Source of the DNA: Sphingobium fontiphilum
Lineage (GTDB): Bacteria; Pseudomonadota; Alphaproteobacteria; Sphingomonadales; Sphingomonadaceae
NCBI RefSeq assembly: GCF_014196635.1
Contig: NZ_JACIEB010000006.1
Span: forward strand, 62,001 to 126,000
Direction of reading: 5' to 3'
Length of the DNA stretch: 64,000 nucleotides
In this document: piece after piece, positions 36,557 to 45,765 of the stretch
Numbering within the stretch: the stretch's first letter is position 1
Layout of the letters: each line of letters opens with the position of its first letter
The notes under the pieces: generated by a model
Told to the model about the DNA's origin: nothing
The model's database searches: none
What the model saw: the letters and a program-made list of their open reading frames with translations, nothing else
Position numbers and translations under genes: made by a program

Positions 36557-37408
36557 CTATGACCCGTCATTAGCCATGATCCGCGCGTCGGCATAGCCCC
36601 TCGATGCGGCCCGGTCGACGCCCGCGCGCGCGGCGGACAGGTCGGCATAGGGGCCAAGCCGCACCCGCCACACGCCATCGCCCTTCACCACATTCCCGCC
36701 GACATGACCGGCCAGGTCGCGCGCGCGGTCGGCAGAGGAAAAGGCGGCGACCTGCACAACATAGCCCGCCCGGCCGGGCACATATACAGGATCGTGCGTC
36801 GACGCCTCGCCGCCTTGCCAGCCGCCACCCATGCGCCGCCGCAGCGCGTCGAGCGCGCCATGGCTGGCCGGCGCGCGCTCGCTCGCGGGCAGATGGGCGC
36901 GCAACCGCGCCCGGTCGCTTTCGGGCGGCTCCACCCGGCGCACCCGCACCGCGCTGCTCCCCCGCCCCATGACGCCCAGCAGCCGCGCCGCCCCCGCCGA
37001 CAGGTCGATGATCCGATCGCCGGAGAAAGGTCCGCGATCATTGATCCGCACCAAAATCGTCCGCCCCGTATCCAGCGCCGTCACCTCGACATAGCTGGGC
37101 AGCGGCAATGTGCGATGAGCCGCCGTAATGCCTTCAGGCAGAAACGGCTCGCCTCTTGCCGTCATGCTGCCGCGCAGTTCATGCCCATACCAGCTCGCCA
37201 GCCCCACCGCGTCATAATCATGGTCGTCAGCCGGGGTATAGGTGACGCCGCGCACCCGATAGGGCGGGCCGATCTTGACCGGCAGGTCGGACACGGCGCG
37301 CGCCGCAGGCCTGTCCCCGCCGGGCCGCCGCCCGCCGTCCGATCCCCCGCATGACGCCAGCAGCGCGGCCGCCGCCGCCGCGCCGACCAGCCTATTGCCG
37401 CACCGCAT
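36557..37408 (-). CDS. rlpA: septal ring lytic transglycosylase RlpA
   Basis: A 283-residue outer-membrane lipoprotein. The signal peptide ends in LLASC. The double-psi beta-barrel domain has GLASWYGHELRG, TAAHRTLPLPS, VRINDRGPF and the catalytic-type DLSAGAARLLG; a C-terminal SPOR domain (YVVQVAAFSSADRARDLA) binds denuded glycan at the septum. The ATG at 37408 overlaps the end of mltB by 17 bp; another ATG 27 bases further up is possible. Confidence 0.92.
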   Translation of the reverse strand: MRCGNRLVGAAAAAALLASCGGSDGGRRPGGDRPAARAVSDLPVKIGPPYRVRGVTYTPADDHDYDAVGLASWYGHELRGSMTARGEPFLPEGITAAHRTLPLPSYVEVTALDTGRTILVRINDRGPFSGDRIIDLSAGAARLLGVMGRGSSAVRVRRVEPPESDRARLRAHLPASERAPASHGALDALRRRMGGGWQGGEASTHDPVYVPGRAGYVVQVAAFSSADRARDLAGHVGGNVVKGDGVWRVRLGPYADLSAARAGVDRAASRGYADARIMANDGS

Positions 37409-38444
37409 CGGCCAGCAATCCCACCGACAGCGCATAGAAATTGGAGCAGTTATAATCGAGGATCGCGCGATAATTGCCGGTCAGAAGGTAAGCGGTCTTG
37501 CCCGGCCCGTCCGGTTCCAGCAGCGTCGCCATGATGGTGTCGGCGGGCCACATGCCCGACTGCGGCACGATGCCCAGCCGCCGCCATTCCGCCATGGTCA
37601 GCCAGCGGCTGTGGCGGTTGAAAACGCGCGGGCAGCGGGCGGGGGTGGTTTTCGCCTTCACCGCGTCGCGGTCCAGCCCGGCGGGAACCGACACGGCGAG
37701 GCCCCATGGCTCGCCGCGCCGCCATCCGGCATCGACGAAATAATTGGCGATGGAGGCCAGCGCATCGGCCTGGCTGGTCCAGATGTCGGCTCGCCCGTCG
37801 CCATCGCCATCGCGCGCCAGCCGCAGATAGACGGACGGCAGGAATTGCGGATAACCCGTCGCCCCCGCCCAGCTTCCCACCAACCGGCTGCGCGGCACGC
37901 CGCTGTCCAGCATCTTGATCGTGGCCAGCAATTCCGGTTCGAACAGCGTCCGCCGCCGCCCTTCCCACGCCAGCGTCGCCAGACTGCGGATCAGGTCGAA
38001 ATCACCGGTATAGGAACCATAATTGGTTTCATGCCCGAAAATGGCGACCATGATTTCCTTTGGCACGCCCGTCTCCGCCTCGATCCGCGCCAGCCGCGCG
38101 CGATTGGCGGCATAGGCGGCCCGGCCCCCGCTGATCCGCGCCGCGTCGACATGCTGGCGGCGATAGGGCTCGAAAGCGGGAATCGGCGAATAGGCGCCGC
38201 CGCCGGGCTGATTCTGGTCGAGTTGGATGACGCGGGGATTGGGCGTCAGCGTGGGATAAAGCGCGTCGAGCGTCGAATCGCTGATCCCCATCGCCCGCGC
38301 CCTGGGCCGCAGGCTCTCCAGATAGGCGCGGAAGCCCTCATCGACGGGCGCCTGCGCCTGTGAAACCGGCGCGGGCGCGACCGAAAAGGCGGCGGTCAGC
38401 AGCAGCCCGGCCAGCAAGATGGATCGCAACGAACGAAATGCCAT
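37392..38444 (-). CDS. mltB: lytic murein transglycosylase B
   Basis: A 350-residue periplasmic enzyme that cuts peptidoglycan glycan strands with 1,6-anhydro product formation. It has a signal peptide (cleavage near PVSQAQA) and the MltB/SLT_2 domain; the catalytic glutamate is in AIFGHETNYGSYTG. GYPQFLPSVYLRLARDGDGDG is also typical. There is no lipobox, so it is soluble. It heads the mltB-rlpA-dacA-tmk-holB block. Confidence 0.93.
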   Translation of the reverse strand: MAFRSLRSILLAGLLLTAAFSVAPAPVSQAQAPVDEGFRAYLESLRPRARAMGISDSTLDALYPTLTPNPRVIQLDQNQPGGGAYSPIPAFEPYRRQHVDAARISGGRAAYAANRARLARIEAETGVPKEIMVAIFGHETNYGSYTGDFDLIRSLATLAWEGRRRTLFEPELLATIKMLDSGVPRSRLVGSWAGATGYPQFLPSVYLRLARDGDGDGRADIWTSQADALASIANYFVDAGWRRGEPWGLAVSVPAGLDRDAVKAKTTPARCPRVFNRHSRWLTMAEWRRLGIVPQSGMWPADTIMATLLEPDGPGKTAYLLTGNYRAILDYNCSNFYALSVGLLADAVRQ

Positions 38445-38523
38445 ACGCCCTTTGTGACACAGAGGGCGGGCGCGACAAAAGCCCCTTATCGCACCTGTCC
38501 CCCGCCCGACCCGATTTTAGGAC

Positions 38524-38551
38524 TTGGCAGCGCGCGCGCGGGCGTTAGGGA
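38524..38551 (+). promoter_or_regulatory. possible tRNA-Ser promoter
   Basis: TTGGCA at 38524-38529, 16 bp, then TAGGGA at 38546-38551, 24 bp before the tRNA. The -10 box is weak. Confidence 0.4.
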
Positions 38552-38574
38552 GGGCTGACCAGCGGCGCCGCGAT

Positions 38575-38662
38575 GGAAGGGTGGCAGAGTGGTCGATTGC
38601 AGCGGTCTTGAAAACCGCCGATGCGCAAGTATCCGTGGGTTCGAATCCCACCCCTTCCGCCA
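38575..38662 (+). tRNA. tRNA-Ser (anticodon TGA)
   Basis: An 88-nt class II tRNA with CCA encoded. The acceptor stem is GGAAGGG / CCCTTCC, the anticodon loop CTTGAAA reads TGA, there is a long variable arm, and the T arm is GTGGGTTCGAATCCCAC. A possible promoter (TTGGCA-N16-TAGGGA) begins at 38524. The next ORF on the other strand ends at the base after CCA. Confidence 0.97.
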
Positions 38663-39094
38663 TTACTTCAGCGGCAGCACGTTGGTTCCAACGCCTGATG
38701 CCCAAAGCCGCGCAGTAAATGCCGCAGGATCTTTGCTCGGAGGATCATCTAGGTCGTCCCTAATCTCCCACACAAGTCGCGACCAAAGGTCGTCGTGTTT
38801 GCCTTGCGACTTTTTCTCATTCGAGAAAGCCACTTCATCACAATAATCATGCAGCGCCTTGATAACGCCAGCCGAACCAATGAGATGTAGGTTGTTTACG
38901 GCATTAGCAAATCTGATCTGGGTATCGGGCGGAGGCGTCTTTCCCACGATGCCGCTTACTGCGGCGAAAAACTCCTCATAATAGGATAGTTTCTTTGCCC
39001 GCCAGATCGCTTCCCTCTCCTTCTGCTTGGTGACATAGATCGCGCCAGCGGAGGCTACGATTGCGGCGAGCGCAGAAATGAGAGTGGCGAGCAT
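38663..39094 (-). CDS. hypothetical protein with one N-terminal membrane helix
   Basis: A 143-residue protein not recognised. The N-terminal helix (TLISALAAIVASAGAIYV) is followed by a charged amphipathic stretch (KQKEREAIWRAKKLSYYEEFF) and a helical soluble domain. It has lower GC and more AT-ending codons than its neighbours. Its stop codon TAA directly touches the last base of tRNA-Ser. This suggests that it came with an element inserted at the tRNA, of which little else remains. Confidence 0.65.
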   Translation of the reverse strand: MLATLISALAAIVASAGAIYVTKQKEREAIWRAKKLSYYEEFFAAVSGIVGKTPPPDTQIRFANAVNNLHLIGSAGVIKALHDYCDEVAFSNEKKSQGKHDDLWSRLVWEIRDDLDDPPSKDPAAFTARLWASGVGTNVLPLK

Positions 39095-39280
39095 AACGGA
39101 TCGTATCGCCTGATTGGGCCCTGGAACAGCATATTACGCGCGGATGCGTAGAATGCTCGGCGGCGTCAGACGAGAGAGCACACTATTGGTCCGCCCCCGG
39201 CCCCGATCATGCCAAGGGAAGGCAGCGATAGCTCTCATTCCCGGCGCGACGGGCGATGGAGCCGCGTCAGCGCGACCGGC

Positions 39281-40852
39281 CTATTCCCATTCGATCGTGC
39301 CGGGCGGCTTGGACGTGTAGTCGTAGACCACGCGGTTGATGCCCTTCACCTCGTTGATGATGCGGGTGGCGACGCGGCTCAGGAAAGCGGCGTCGAAGGG
39401 GTAGATGTCGGCGGTCATGCCGTCGGTGGAGGTCACGGCGCGCAGCGCGCAGACGCTGTCATAGGTGCGATAATCGCCCATTACGCCCACGGTCCGCACC
39501 GGCAACAGCACGGCGAAGGCCTGCCAGATCGCGTCATACAGCCCTGCCGACCGGATTTCCTCCAGATAGACCGCGTCGGCCTTGCGCAATATGTCGCAGC
39601 GCTCCTTGGTCACTTCGCCGGGGATGCGGATGGCGAGGCCAGGGCCGGGGAAGGGATGGCGACCCACGAAGATTTCGGGCAGGCCCAGTTCCCGGCCCAG
39701 CACGCGCACTTCGTCCTTGAACAGCTCGCGCAAGGGTTCGACCAGCTTCATGTTCATGCGTTCGGGCAGGCCGCCGACATTATGGTGCGACTTGATCGTC
39801 ACGCTGGGGCCGCCGGTGAAGCTGACGCTCTCAATCACGTCGGGATAGAGCGTGCCCTGCGCCAGGAAATCGGCGCCGCCGATCTTCGCGGCTTCTTCCT
39901 CGAACAGGGCGATGAATTCGCCGCCGATGAACTTGCGCTTCTTTTCCGGGTCGGTGAGGCCGGCGAGACCGCCGAGGAAACGCTCCTCCGCATTCACATG
40001 CACCAGTTTGATGCCATAATGTTCGCGGAACAGGCTGACGACCTGTTCGGCCTCGCCCAGCCGCATCAGGCCATGATCGACGAACACGCACGTCAACTGG
40101 TCGCCGATCGCTTCGTGGATGAGGACCGCGGCCACCGCGCTGTCGACGCCGCCCGACAGGCCGCAGATGACCCTGCCCTCGCCCACCTGCTCGCGAATTT
40201 CGGCGATCTTCACCTGTCGGAACTCGGCCATCGTCCAGTCGCCGGGGCAACCGCAGACATGGCGCACGAAATTGGCGATCAGCTTGCCGCCATCGGGCGT
40301 ATGGGCCACCTCCGGGTGGAATTGCGTGCCATAGAATTTGCGGTCTTCGTCAGCGATGACGGCAAAGGGGGCGCCGTCCGACACGGCGACGATCCTGAAG
40401 CCCGGCGCGAATTTGGTGACCTTGTCGCCATGGCTCATCCACACCTGATGCCGCTCGCCCACGCCCCACAGCCCGTCGAACAACGCGCAGGGTTCGGTGA
40501 CGGTCAGGAAAGCGCGGCCAAATTCGCCGCCTTCACCCGTTTCATGGCCGGGGCGGACTTCGCCGCCCAGTTGGTGGCTCATCACCTGCTGGCCGTAGCA
40601 GATGCCCAGGATCGGCACGCCTGCATCGAACAGCATCTGGGGGGCGCGCGGGCTGCCCTCTTCCGGCACGCCTGCGGGTGAGCCGGAAAGGATGACGCCC
40701 TTGGGCTTCATGCGCTGAAAGGCGGCTTCGGCCTGGGTGAAGGGGGCGATTTCCGAATAGACGCCGGCTTCGCGGACACGGCGGGCGATGAGCTGCGTCA
40801 CCTGGCTGCCGAAATCCACGATAAGGATGGAATCCTGAAGGGGCAGCGTCAT
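39281..40852 (-). CDS. guaA: GMP synthase (glutamine-hydrolysing)
   Basis: GuaA makes GMP from XMP using glutamine. The 523-residue protein has a class I amidotransferase domain with the nucleophile in [11 protein letters not shown] and the histidine motif THPDGG region upstream of the ATP-pyrophosphatase domain, whose PP-loop is [11 protein letters not shown]. The C-terminal dimerisation domain ends in KPPGTIEWE, as in all GuaA. Its start is [10 protein letters not shown]. Confidence 0.97.
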   Translation of the reverse strand: MTLPLQDSILIVDFGSQVTQLIARRVREAGVYSEIAPFTQAEAAFQRMKPKGVILSGSPAGVPEEGSPRAPQMLFDAGVPILGICYGQQVMSHQLGGEVRPGHETGEGGEFGRAFLTVTEPCALFDGLWGVGERHQVWMSHGDKVTKFAPGFRIVAVSDGAPFAVIADEDRKFYGTQFHPEVAHTPDGGKLIANFVRHVCGCPGDWTMAEFRQVKIAEIREQVGEGRVICGLSGGVDSAVAAVLIHEAIGDQLTCVFVDHGLMRLGEAEQVVSLFREHYGIKLVHVNAEERFLGGLAGLTDPEKKRKFIGGEFIALFEEEAAKIGGADFLAQGTLYPDVIESVSFTGGPSVTIKSHHNVGGLPERMNMKLVEPLRELFKDEVRVLGRELGLPEIFVGRHPFPGPGLAIRIPGEVTKERCDILRKADAVYLEEIRSAGLYDAIWQAFAVLLPVRTVGVMGDYRTYDSVCALRAVTSTDGMTADIYPFDAAFLSRVATRIINEVKGINRVVYDYTSKPPGTIEWE

Positions 40853-40951
40853 CGAATCGCCTTTGCTGGAGCGGGGAAAAGGGGGTGAAGGGCGGTTAAT
40901 CGCCCCGGCCCCGAATGTCCAGCAAGGCGGCCCCGCGCCAGCACGGATGCG

Positions 40952-42136
40952 TCAGGCCGGGCCGAGATAGACCCATTTGACCCCCAAACCGATAAGGCGC
41001 GTATCCTTATTGTGGCTGTTCCGTTCTGACAGACGTTGCGCAAAAGGAACATCCAGACGCAGAACCGGGCGTTCTGCCGTTTGTGCAAGCGGAGGAATTT
41101 CCGCCACCAAACGCCAGCCGCCGCCGTCGCGCAGATATTCCAGATCAAGTTTTTCGGGGCCCAGCCATGCTTGCACTTCATGCATGCGGTGATTATCGAT
41201 ACTGTTGAGAATGCGCACGGCCAAGCGATATGCCGTGCCTTCAACCATCCGGCAATCCATGGTCAATTCCGCCCGGTCGGTTGTCCAGCGCATGCCGCCC
41301 CAGGTCAGCACGTGTTGACGCATATTCCAGCCGGAATGGCGGGTCTGCTCACTGAAATCGGCGAAATAATGATTGGCGACCGGCGGAAGCCGCTCGGCCG
41401 GCGCATATTTCCCCAACCGTTGCGACGCATGGACATATATGATCCGGTCGATCCGTGTCATCATGGCCAAGCGGGCGGCGGTTTCAGGCCGCAGACGCTC
41501 CTTGTATCGGCCTACGTTGTCGCGCGGGGTCGCGATGGGAATATTCCATCCGAAACGATTACAAAGGCGCTCGACCGATTCATCCATCTGCTCAACGATG
41601 CCGACGAAATCCATACGATCAAGATTCGCCAATGCGCACGACAGGATGTTGTTATCTTCAGCCTTACTATCAATCATCTCCTTCAGCGCATCGAAGGAAA
41701 TCGGCCGGGCGGGCTCTCTCAAAAACTTCAGGTCGGGCACGTCCTGCTGCGCCAGCCACCGACTTTGATAGTTGGAGAGGTAATAGGCGTGATCCGTTTG
41801 CATGAAATCATCGAAAGACACCTCGGGCCGCACTGCCCCCAATTTGACGGCATAGTGAAAGGCGCTGACCGCCAGTTTGAGCGGATCGCGCAGGAAGGTG
41901 ATGATCCGCGTCGGCTTTCCCAGAAAATCGGCCATCGCCAGCGGGATATGGCCGCCGATAAAGGCCAGTTTCGCACTGTCCGGATGAGGGCGCCGCACTT
42001 CCGCCCAATATTGCTGCGCCTGCCAGGCCGCCAGCGTATCGGCGAGGCTGATATTATCCTCGATCAGTCGATGAACAGATGTGCCTGCCGTCTTGGGAAT
42101 GTGAAAGAAGAAAACCGATCCCACTGCGTTGGTCAC
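40952..42136 (-). CDS. sulfotransferase family protein with extra C-terminal domain
   Basis: About 394 residues. The N-terminal part has a PAPS-binding sulfotransferase pattern: FFFHIPKTAGTSVHRLI for the 5'-phosphosulfate loop and ITFLRDPLKLAVSAFHY for the 3'-phosphate site, as in the sulfotransferase family 2 group that modifies carbohydrates. The last 130 residues (from about HVLTWGGMRWTTDR) look like a beta-rich domain of unknown role. The GTG at 42136, with AAGG ten bases upstream, is preferred. A TTG at 42232 would add 32 residues but has no ribosome-binding site. The acceptor is unknown. Confidence 0.72.
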   Translation of the reverse strand: MTNAVGSVFFFHIPKTAGTSVHRLIEDNISLADTLAAWQAQQYWAEVRRPHPDSAKLAFIGGHIPLAMADFLGKPTRIITFLRDPLKLAVSAFHYAVKLGAVRPEVSFDDFMQTDHAYYLSNYQSRWLAQQDVPDLKFLREPARPISFDALKEMIDSKAEDNNILSCALANLDRMDFVGIVEQMDESVERLCNRFGWNIPIATPRDNVGRYKERLRPETAARLAMMTRIDRIIYVHASQRLGKYAPAERLPPVANHYFADFSEQTRHSGWNMRQHVLTWGGMRWTTDRAELTMDCRMVEGTAYRLAVRILNSIDNHRMHEVQAWLGPEKLDLEYLRDGGGWRLVAEIPPLAQTAERPVLRLDVPFAQRLSERNSHNKDTRLIGLGVKWVYLGPA

Positions 42137-42241
42137 ATCGATATCGCCTTGCTGTTTCAGGGAAGCGCTGCTGATCTTCCTTGGCAGAACAAGACTATGG
42201 CGTCCACCGGTCAACGGCCATTGTCGGCGCAATCGAACGGA

Positions 42242-42805
42242 CTAGCGCGCGACCACATCCCGGCTCAGATAGACTTGCGCGACGCGACCGTCCCTGACGG
42301 TGCAGGTGAAGCGACGTAGCGCGCCGCTGGCCGCATTCCATGACGCCCTGCTCTCGACTTTGCCGTCGATATTGAAACCGCCGTCAATCGGCTGGGGCTC
42401 GTCCATGGACCGGACCTCGGCATAGCCGCCATTGGCCGACGCCTCGTCCCGCGCGGCCAGGGCGCAGGCGTTGGCGGCCTCCTCCAGGGCGTCGCCGGCA
42501 GTCGGCGCCGCGCCATCGTCGTGCGGCAGGGCGTCCACGCCGTCCGGACGGTCGTCTGACGGCGGGGGCTGCCCGTCGAGCGCATCGTCATGTGCAGCCC
42601 GACGGTCCTTCGACGCTGACGACGCCACAATGGCGACCGCCCCCAGCAGCGCCGCAATGCCGATCGCATCGCCCAGACCGAAATCATCATGCCGATGGTG
42701 GTGACGATCATAATGGCGCGGACGCGCCTGCGCGGGGGTGATGCTGCCCGCCAGCATCGCTGCGACCATGATGCCGCCCGTCATCTGTGCCATCTTTCCA
42801 GCCAT
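42242..42805 (-). CDS. exported hypothetical protein, His/Asp-rich N-terminus
   Basis: A 187-residue protein with a signal peptide (cleavage near TPAQA) followed by RPRHYDRHHHRHDDFG, a short hydrophobic stretch (DAIGIAALLGAVAIVAS), an acidic low-complexity linker and a C-terminal domain with two cysteines (ANACALAARDEA and RRFTCTVRDG). Similar proteins are frequent in sphingomonads but have no assigned role. The histidine cluster may bind metal; that is inference. Confidence 0.75.
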   Translation of the reverse strand: MAGKMAQMTGGIMVAAMLAGSITPAQARPRHYDRHHHRHDDFGLGDAIGIAALLGAVAIVASSASKDRRAAHDDALDGQPPPSDDRPDGVDALPHDDGAAPTAGDALEEAANACALAARDEASANGGYAEVRSMDEPQPIDGGFNIDGKVESRASWNAASGALRRFTCTVRDGRVAQVYLSRDVVAR

Positions 42806-42883
42806 CGTTCATGTCCTGTCCCGTCGCGATAGACCGTTACCTAAACGCGACCGGCTGTCACGATGCTGAACGATACGCTCCGT

Positions 42884-45061
42884 TTAGGGCGTGGACTCCC
42901 CGATCTTCAACCCGGTGAACCGCGCGACAAAGGCATAGCTGTCGGCAAATTCCTCGATCAGCTTGTCGGTGGGCTTGCCCGATCCATGGCCTGCGCGCGT
43001 TTCGATACGAATGAGGTGCGGTTTCGACCCGAGATCGGCAGCCTGCAACGCGGCGGCATATTTGAAGCTGTGGCCCGGAACGACACGGTCGTCAGTGTCC
43101 GCCGTCGTCACCATGATCGCGGGATAATCGCGGCCCGACGCAATATTATGATAGGGCGAATAAGACAGCAGGCGGTGGAAATCCTCTTCCTTGCCCGGCG
43201 ATCCATAATCGTCGGTCCAGTAGCGCCCGGCGGTGAACCGGTCGAAGCGCAGCATGTCCATCACCCCTACGCCCGGCAGCGCGGCGGCGAACAGGTCGGG
43301 CCGCTGGTTGACCACCGCGCCGACCAGAAGCCCGCCATTGGAACGCCCCTCCACCGCCAGCCCGTCGGCGGTGGTGTAACCATTGGCCTTCAGATATTCG
43401 CCCGCAGCGATGAAATCGTCGAACACATTCTGCTTGTTGGCGAGCCGCCCGGCATCATGCCAGGCCTTCCCATATTCGCCGCCGCCGCGCAAATTGGCGA
43501 TGGCATAGACGCCGCCCTGTTCCAGCCAGGCGAGCCGGGTTGGCGAAAAGCTGGGCGTGACCGAGATGTTGAAGCCGCCATAGCCGTAAAGGATGGTCGG
43601 CGCCGCCCGCTTCGCGTCGGCCAGCGCCTTCTTGCGCACCACGAACATGGGGATTTTCGTTCCGTCCTTCGACGGATAGAAAAGCTGTTCGGTCACGAAA
43701 TCATCGGGGTTGAAGGCCAGCTTGGGCTGCGCGAACAGGCTTGTCTCCCCTGTCGCCGTGTCGAAGCGATAGATGGTCGAGGGCGTCGTGAAGCTTGAAA
43801 AATTGAAGAAGGTTTCAGGATCGCCGCTCTTGCCGCCAAAGCCCGCCGCCGATCCGACGCCGGGCAGCGGCACGTCGCCAACTTTGCGGCCATCCAGTTC
43901 GACCAGTTCAGCCAGGGTCGCCGCATCGGACATATAGGCCAGGATCAGCCGCTGCCCGACCATCGACCCGCCCGCCAGCGTATCGACCCGTTCCTGCACG
44001 ACCTGTTTCGGGCGAGCGCGGGGATGCAGGGCGTCCAGCGTGACGACGCGCAGGCGCGGCGCGCCCCTGTCCGTAATGAAATAGAGCGTCGCCCCCTGAT
44101 TGCCGATCATCCGCCAGTCATTTTTCAGCCCCTTGACCAGGGTTCGCGGCTTGATCGGGCCGCCATCCAGCCGGGCGACGTGCAGTTCATAACGGGCATC
44201 GGTGCCCTGCGACGATGTGATGAGCAGCCACTGGCCGTCGTCGCCCACCTCCGCGCTGTGGCCGAGCTTCGGCCGGTCGGGCGTGGCATAGATCAACCGA
44301 TCTTCGGACTGGGGGGTGCCGAGGCGGTGATAATAGACCTGCTGGTTCTCGTTCAGGCTCTGAAACGCCTGTCCCTCCGCCGGGGCGGCAAAGCGGGAAT
44401 AGAAAAAGCCCTCGCCCTTCCCGTCCCAGGCCAGTTCGGAAAATTTGACCCACTCGATCCGCTCGTCCAGCAACTTGCCGCTGTCCACATCCAATATATG
44501 GAGCGTGCGCCAGTCGGTGCCGCCGTCCTGCACGGCATAAAGCAGATATTTGCCGGTCGGCGCAGGCTTCCATTCGGCCAGCGCCGTCGCGCCATCCTTT
44601 GCCCAGCCGTTCGGATCGACCAGCATCTTCTGCTCGCCCGTCAGGCCTTCGCGCATGAACAGCGGGCTCTGGTTTTGCAAACCACTGTTATAGCTGTAAA
44701 AATAGCGGCTGCCCGCCTTGCGCGGCAGGCCGTATCGGCCATAATCATATAACGCCTGCATCCGCTTCTTGAGCGCATCGCGGCCCGGCACCGTCGCCAG
44801 ATAAGCCCGTGTCACCTCATTTTGGGCGCTGACCCAATCATGCACGGCCTGATCGGCGCGCACGTCATTTTCCAGCCAGCGATAGGGGTCGGCAACCTTT
44901 ACGCCGAATTGGTCCTCCACCACATCGCCGCGCTGCGTCTGTGGATAGCGGATCGCCTGCTGCGCACTGTGCTGCGCGACGGCGGCATCGGGATTGGCCA
45001 GCGCGGGCGCGGAGGAAAGCGCCGCCAGCAAGGGCAGCGCCAGATAATGATGGGGGGACAT
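42884..45061 (-). CDS. prolyl oligopeptidase family serine peptidase
   Basis: A 725-residue exported S9A peptidase. The signal peptide ends near APALA. A seven-bladed propeller comes next, then the alpha/beta-hydrolase domain with the nucleophile motif EGRSNGGLLVGA, the aspartate in TADTDDRVVPGHS and the histidine in RAGHGSGKP. It would cleave short proline-containing peptides in the periplasm. The ATG at MSPHHYLALP has GAGG six bases upstream; an ATG two codons earlier and a TTG five codons earlier are alternatives. Confidence 0.94.
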   Translation of the reverse strand: MSPHHYLALPLLAALSSAPALANPDAAVAQHSAQQAIRYPQTQRGDVVEDQFGVKVADPYRWLENDVRADQAVHDWVSAQNEVTRAYLATVPGRDALKKRMQALYDYGRYGLPRKAGSRYFYSYNSGLQNQSPLFMREGLTGEQKMLVDPNGWAKDGATALAEWKPAPTGKYLLYAVQDGGTDWRTLHILDVDSGKLLDERIEWVKFSELAWDGKGEGFFYSRFAAPAEGQAFQSLNENQQVYYHRLGTPQSEDRLIYATPDRPKLGHSAEVGDDGQWLLITSSQGTDARYELHVARLDGGPIKPRTLVKGLKNDWRMIGNQGATLYFITDRGAPRLRVVTLDALHPRARPKQVVQERVDTLAGGSMVGQRLILAYMSDAATLAELVELDGRKVGDVPLPGVGSAAGFGGKSGDPETFFNFSSFTTPSTIYRFDTATGETSLFAQPKLAFNPDDFVTEQLFYPSKDGTKIPMFVVRKKALADAKRAAPTILYGYGGFNISVTPSFSPTRLAWLEQGGVYAIANLRGGGEYGKAWHDAGRLANKQNVFDDFIAAGEYLKANGYTTADGLAVEGRSNGGLLVGAVVNQRPDLFAAALPGVGVMDMLRFDRFTAGRYWTDDYGSPGKEEDFHRLLSYSPYHNIASGRDYPAIMVTTADTDDRVVPGHSFKYAAALQAADLGSKPHLIRIETRAGHGSGKPTDKLIEEFADSYAFVARFTGLKIGESTP

Positions 45062-45081
45062 CGGCATCCTCGTCAAAACAG

Positions 45082-45114
45082 ATCAGGCCGCAGCCTAGGG
45101 GGCTGCGGCCTGAT
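45082..45114 (-). terminator. rho-independent terminator after rplQ
   Basis: A perfect 14-bp stem, ATCAGGCCGCAGCC / GGCTGCGGCCTGAT, with a 5-nt loop. On the minus strand it is followed by CTGTTTTG. It lies 52 bp after the rplQ stop and 20 bp before the prolyl oligopeptidase start, so it ends the rpsM-rplQ operon. Confidence 0.82.
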
Positions 45115-45166
45115 TGTGAACCTCTGACCTTTGCTGCTCCATCAATTCAGACGGAGCGGAAAAGGG

Positions 45167-45592
45167 TCAGGCGTTTTCCAGCTCATCCTCATCGGCGCCC
45201 ATGACCGGGCCAGAATCCTGACCCTTGGCGCTCACGTCGCGATCGACCAGTTCAATGATGGCGATCGGCGCGGCGTCAGAGGCGCGGAAGCCGGCCTTGA
45301 TAACGCGGGTATAGCCGCCGTCGCGATTCTTGTAGCGTTCCGCCAGCACGTCGAACAGCTTGGCCAACTGCGCGTCGTCCTGAAGGCGCGACTGCGCCAG
45401 ACGGCGATTCGACAGGCCGCCACGCTTGGCGAGCGTGATCAGCTTTTCGACATAGGGGCGCAGTTCGCGCGCCTTGGCGATCCCGGTGGTGATCTGCTCG
45501 TGCTTGATGAGGGCAGCCGCCAGATTGCGGAGCAGGGCGGTGCGATGACCGGCGCTGCGCTGCAGCTTGCGATGACCAACCTTATGACGCAT
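45167..45592 (-). CDS. rplQ: 50S ribosomal protein L17
   Basis: A 141-residue protein with the L17 start [20 protein letters not shown] and the motif LVKHEQI-like [19 protein letters not shown]. The C-terminal extension is acidic ([10 protein letters not shown]). It is the last gene of the alpha operon, separated from rpoA by 173 bp that hold a palindromic repeat. Confidence 0.97.
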   Translation of the reverse strand: MRHKVGHRKLQRSAGHRTALLRNLAAALIKHEQITTGIAKARELRPYVEKLITLAKRGGLSNRRLAQSRLQDDAQLAKLFDVLAERYKNRDGGYTRVIKAGFRASDAAPIAIIELVDRDVSAKGQDSGPVMGADEDELENA

Positions 45593-45676
45593 GTCTTCTT
45601 CCTTCGTTCGTTAGGGGGCCGTGTGAGGTACCCCGGACCAGGCGACCGTTGGAGGTCGTCGCCCATTCACCTATTG

Positions 45677-45757
45677 CGTCATCCCAGCGAAGGCTGGGAT
45701 CTCGTGCGCCAAGGTCGCCCTTGGCGGCCTGAGACCCCAGCTTTCGCTGGGGTGACG
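45677..45757 (+). repeat. paired-hairpin palindromic repeat between rpoA and rplQ
   Basis: Two 27-bp inverted arms (CGTCATCCCAGCGAAGG... and its counterpart ending GGGGTGACG) match at 24 of 27 positions. Each arm is also a small hairpin (ATCCCAGC/GCTGGGAT on the left, ACCCCAGC/GCTGGGGT on the right), with compensating changes between arms. A third hairpin, GCCAAGG/CCTTGGC, lies in the centre. This type of repeat is common between genes in sphingomonads. Confidence 0.85.
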
Positions 45758-45765
45758 GTGTTGGA

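Noticed and set aside
34954-36573. 539-codon plus-strand ORF opposite tmk and dacA
   Set aside because: Antisense frame of GC-rich genes; no recognisable domain.
39209-40681. 490-codon plus-strand ORF opposite guaA
   Set aside because: guaA on the other strand has complete catalytic motifs; this frame has none.
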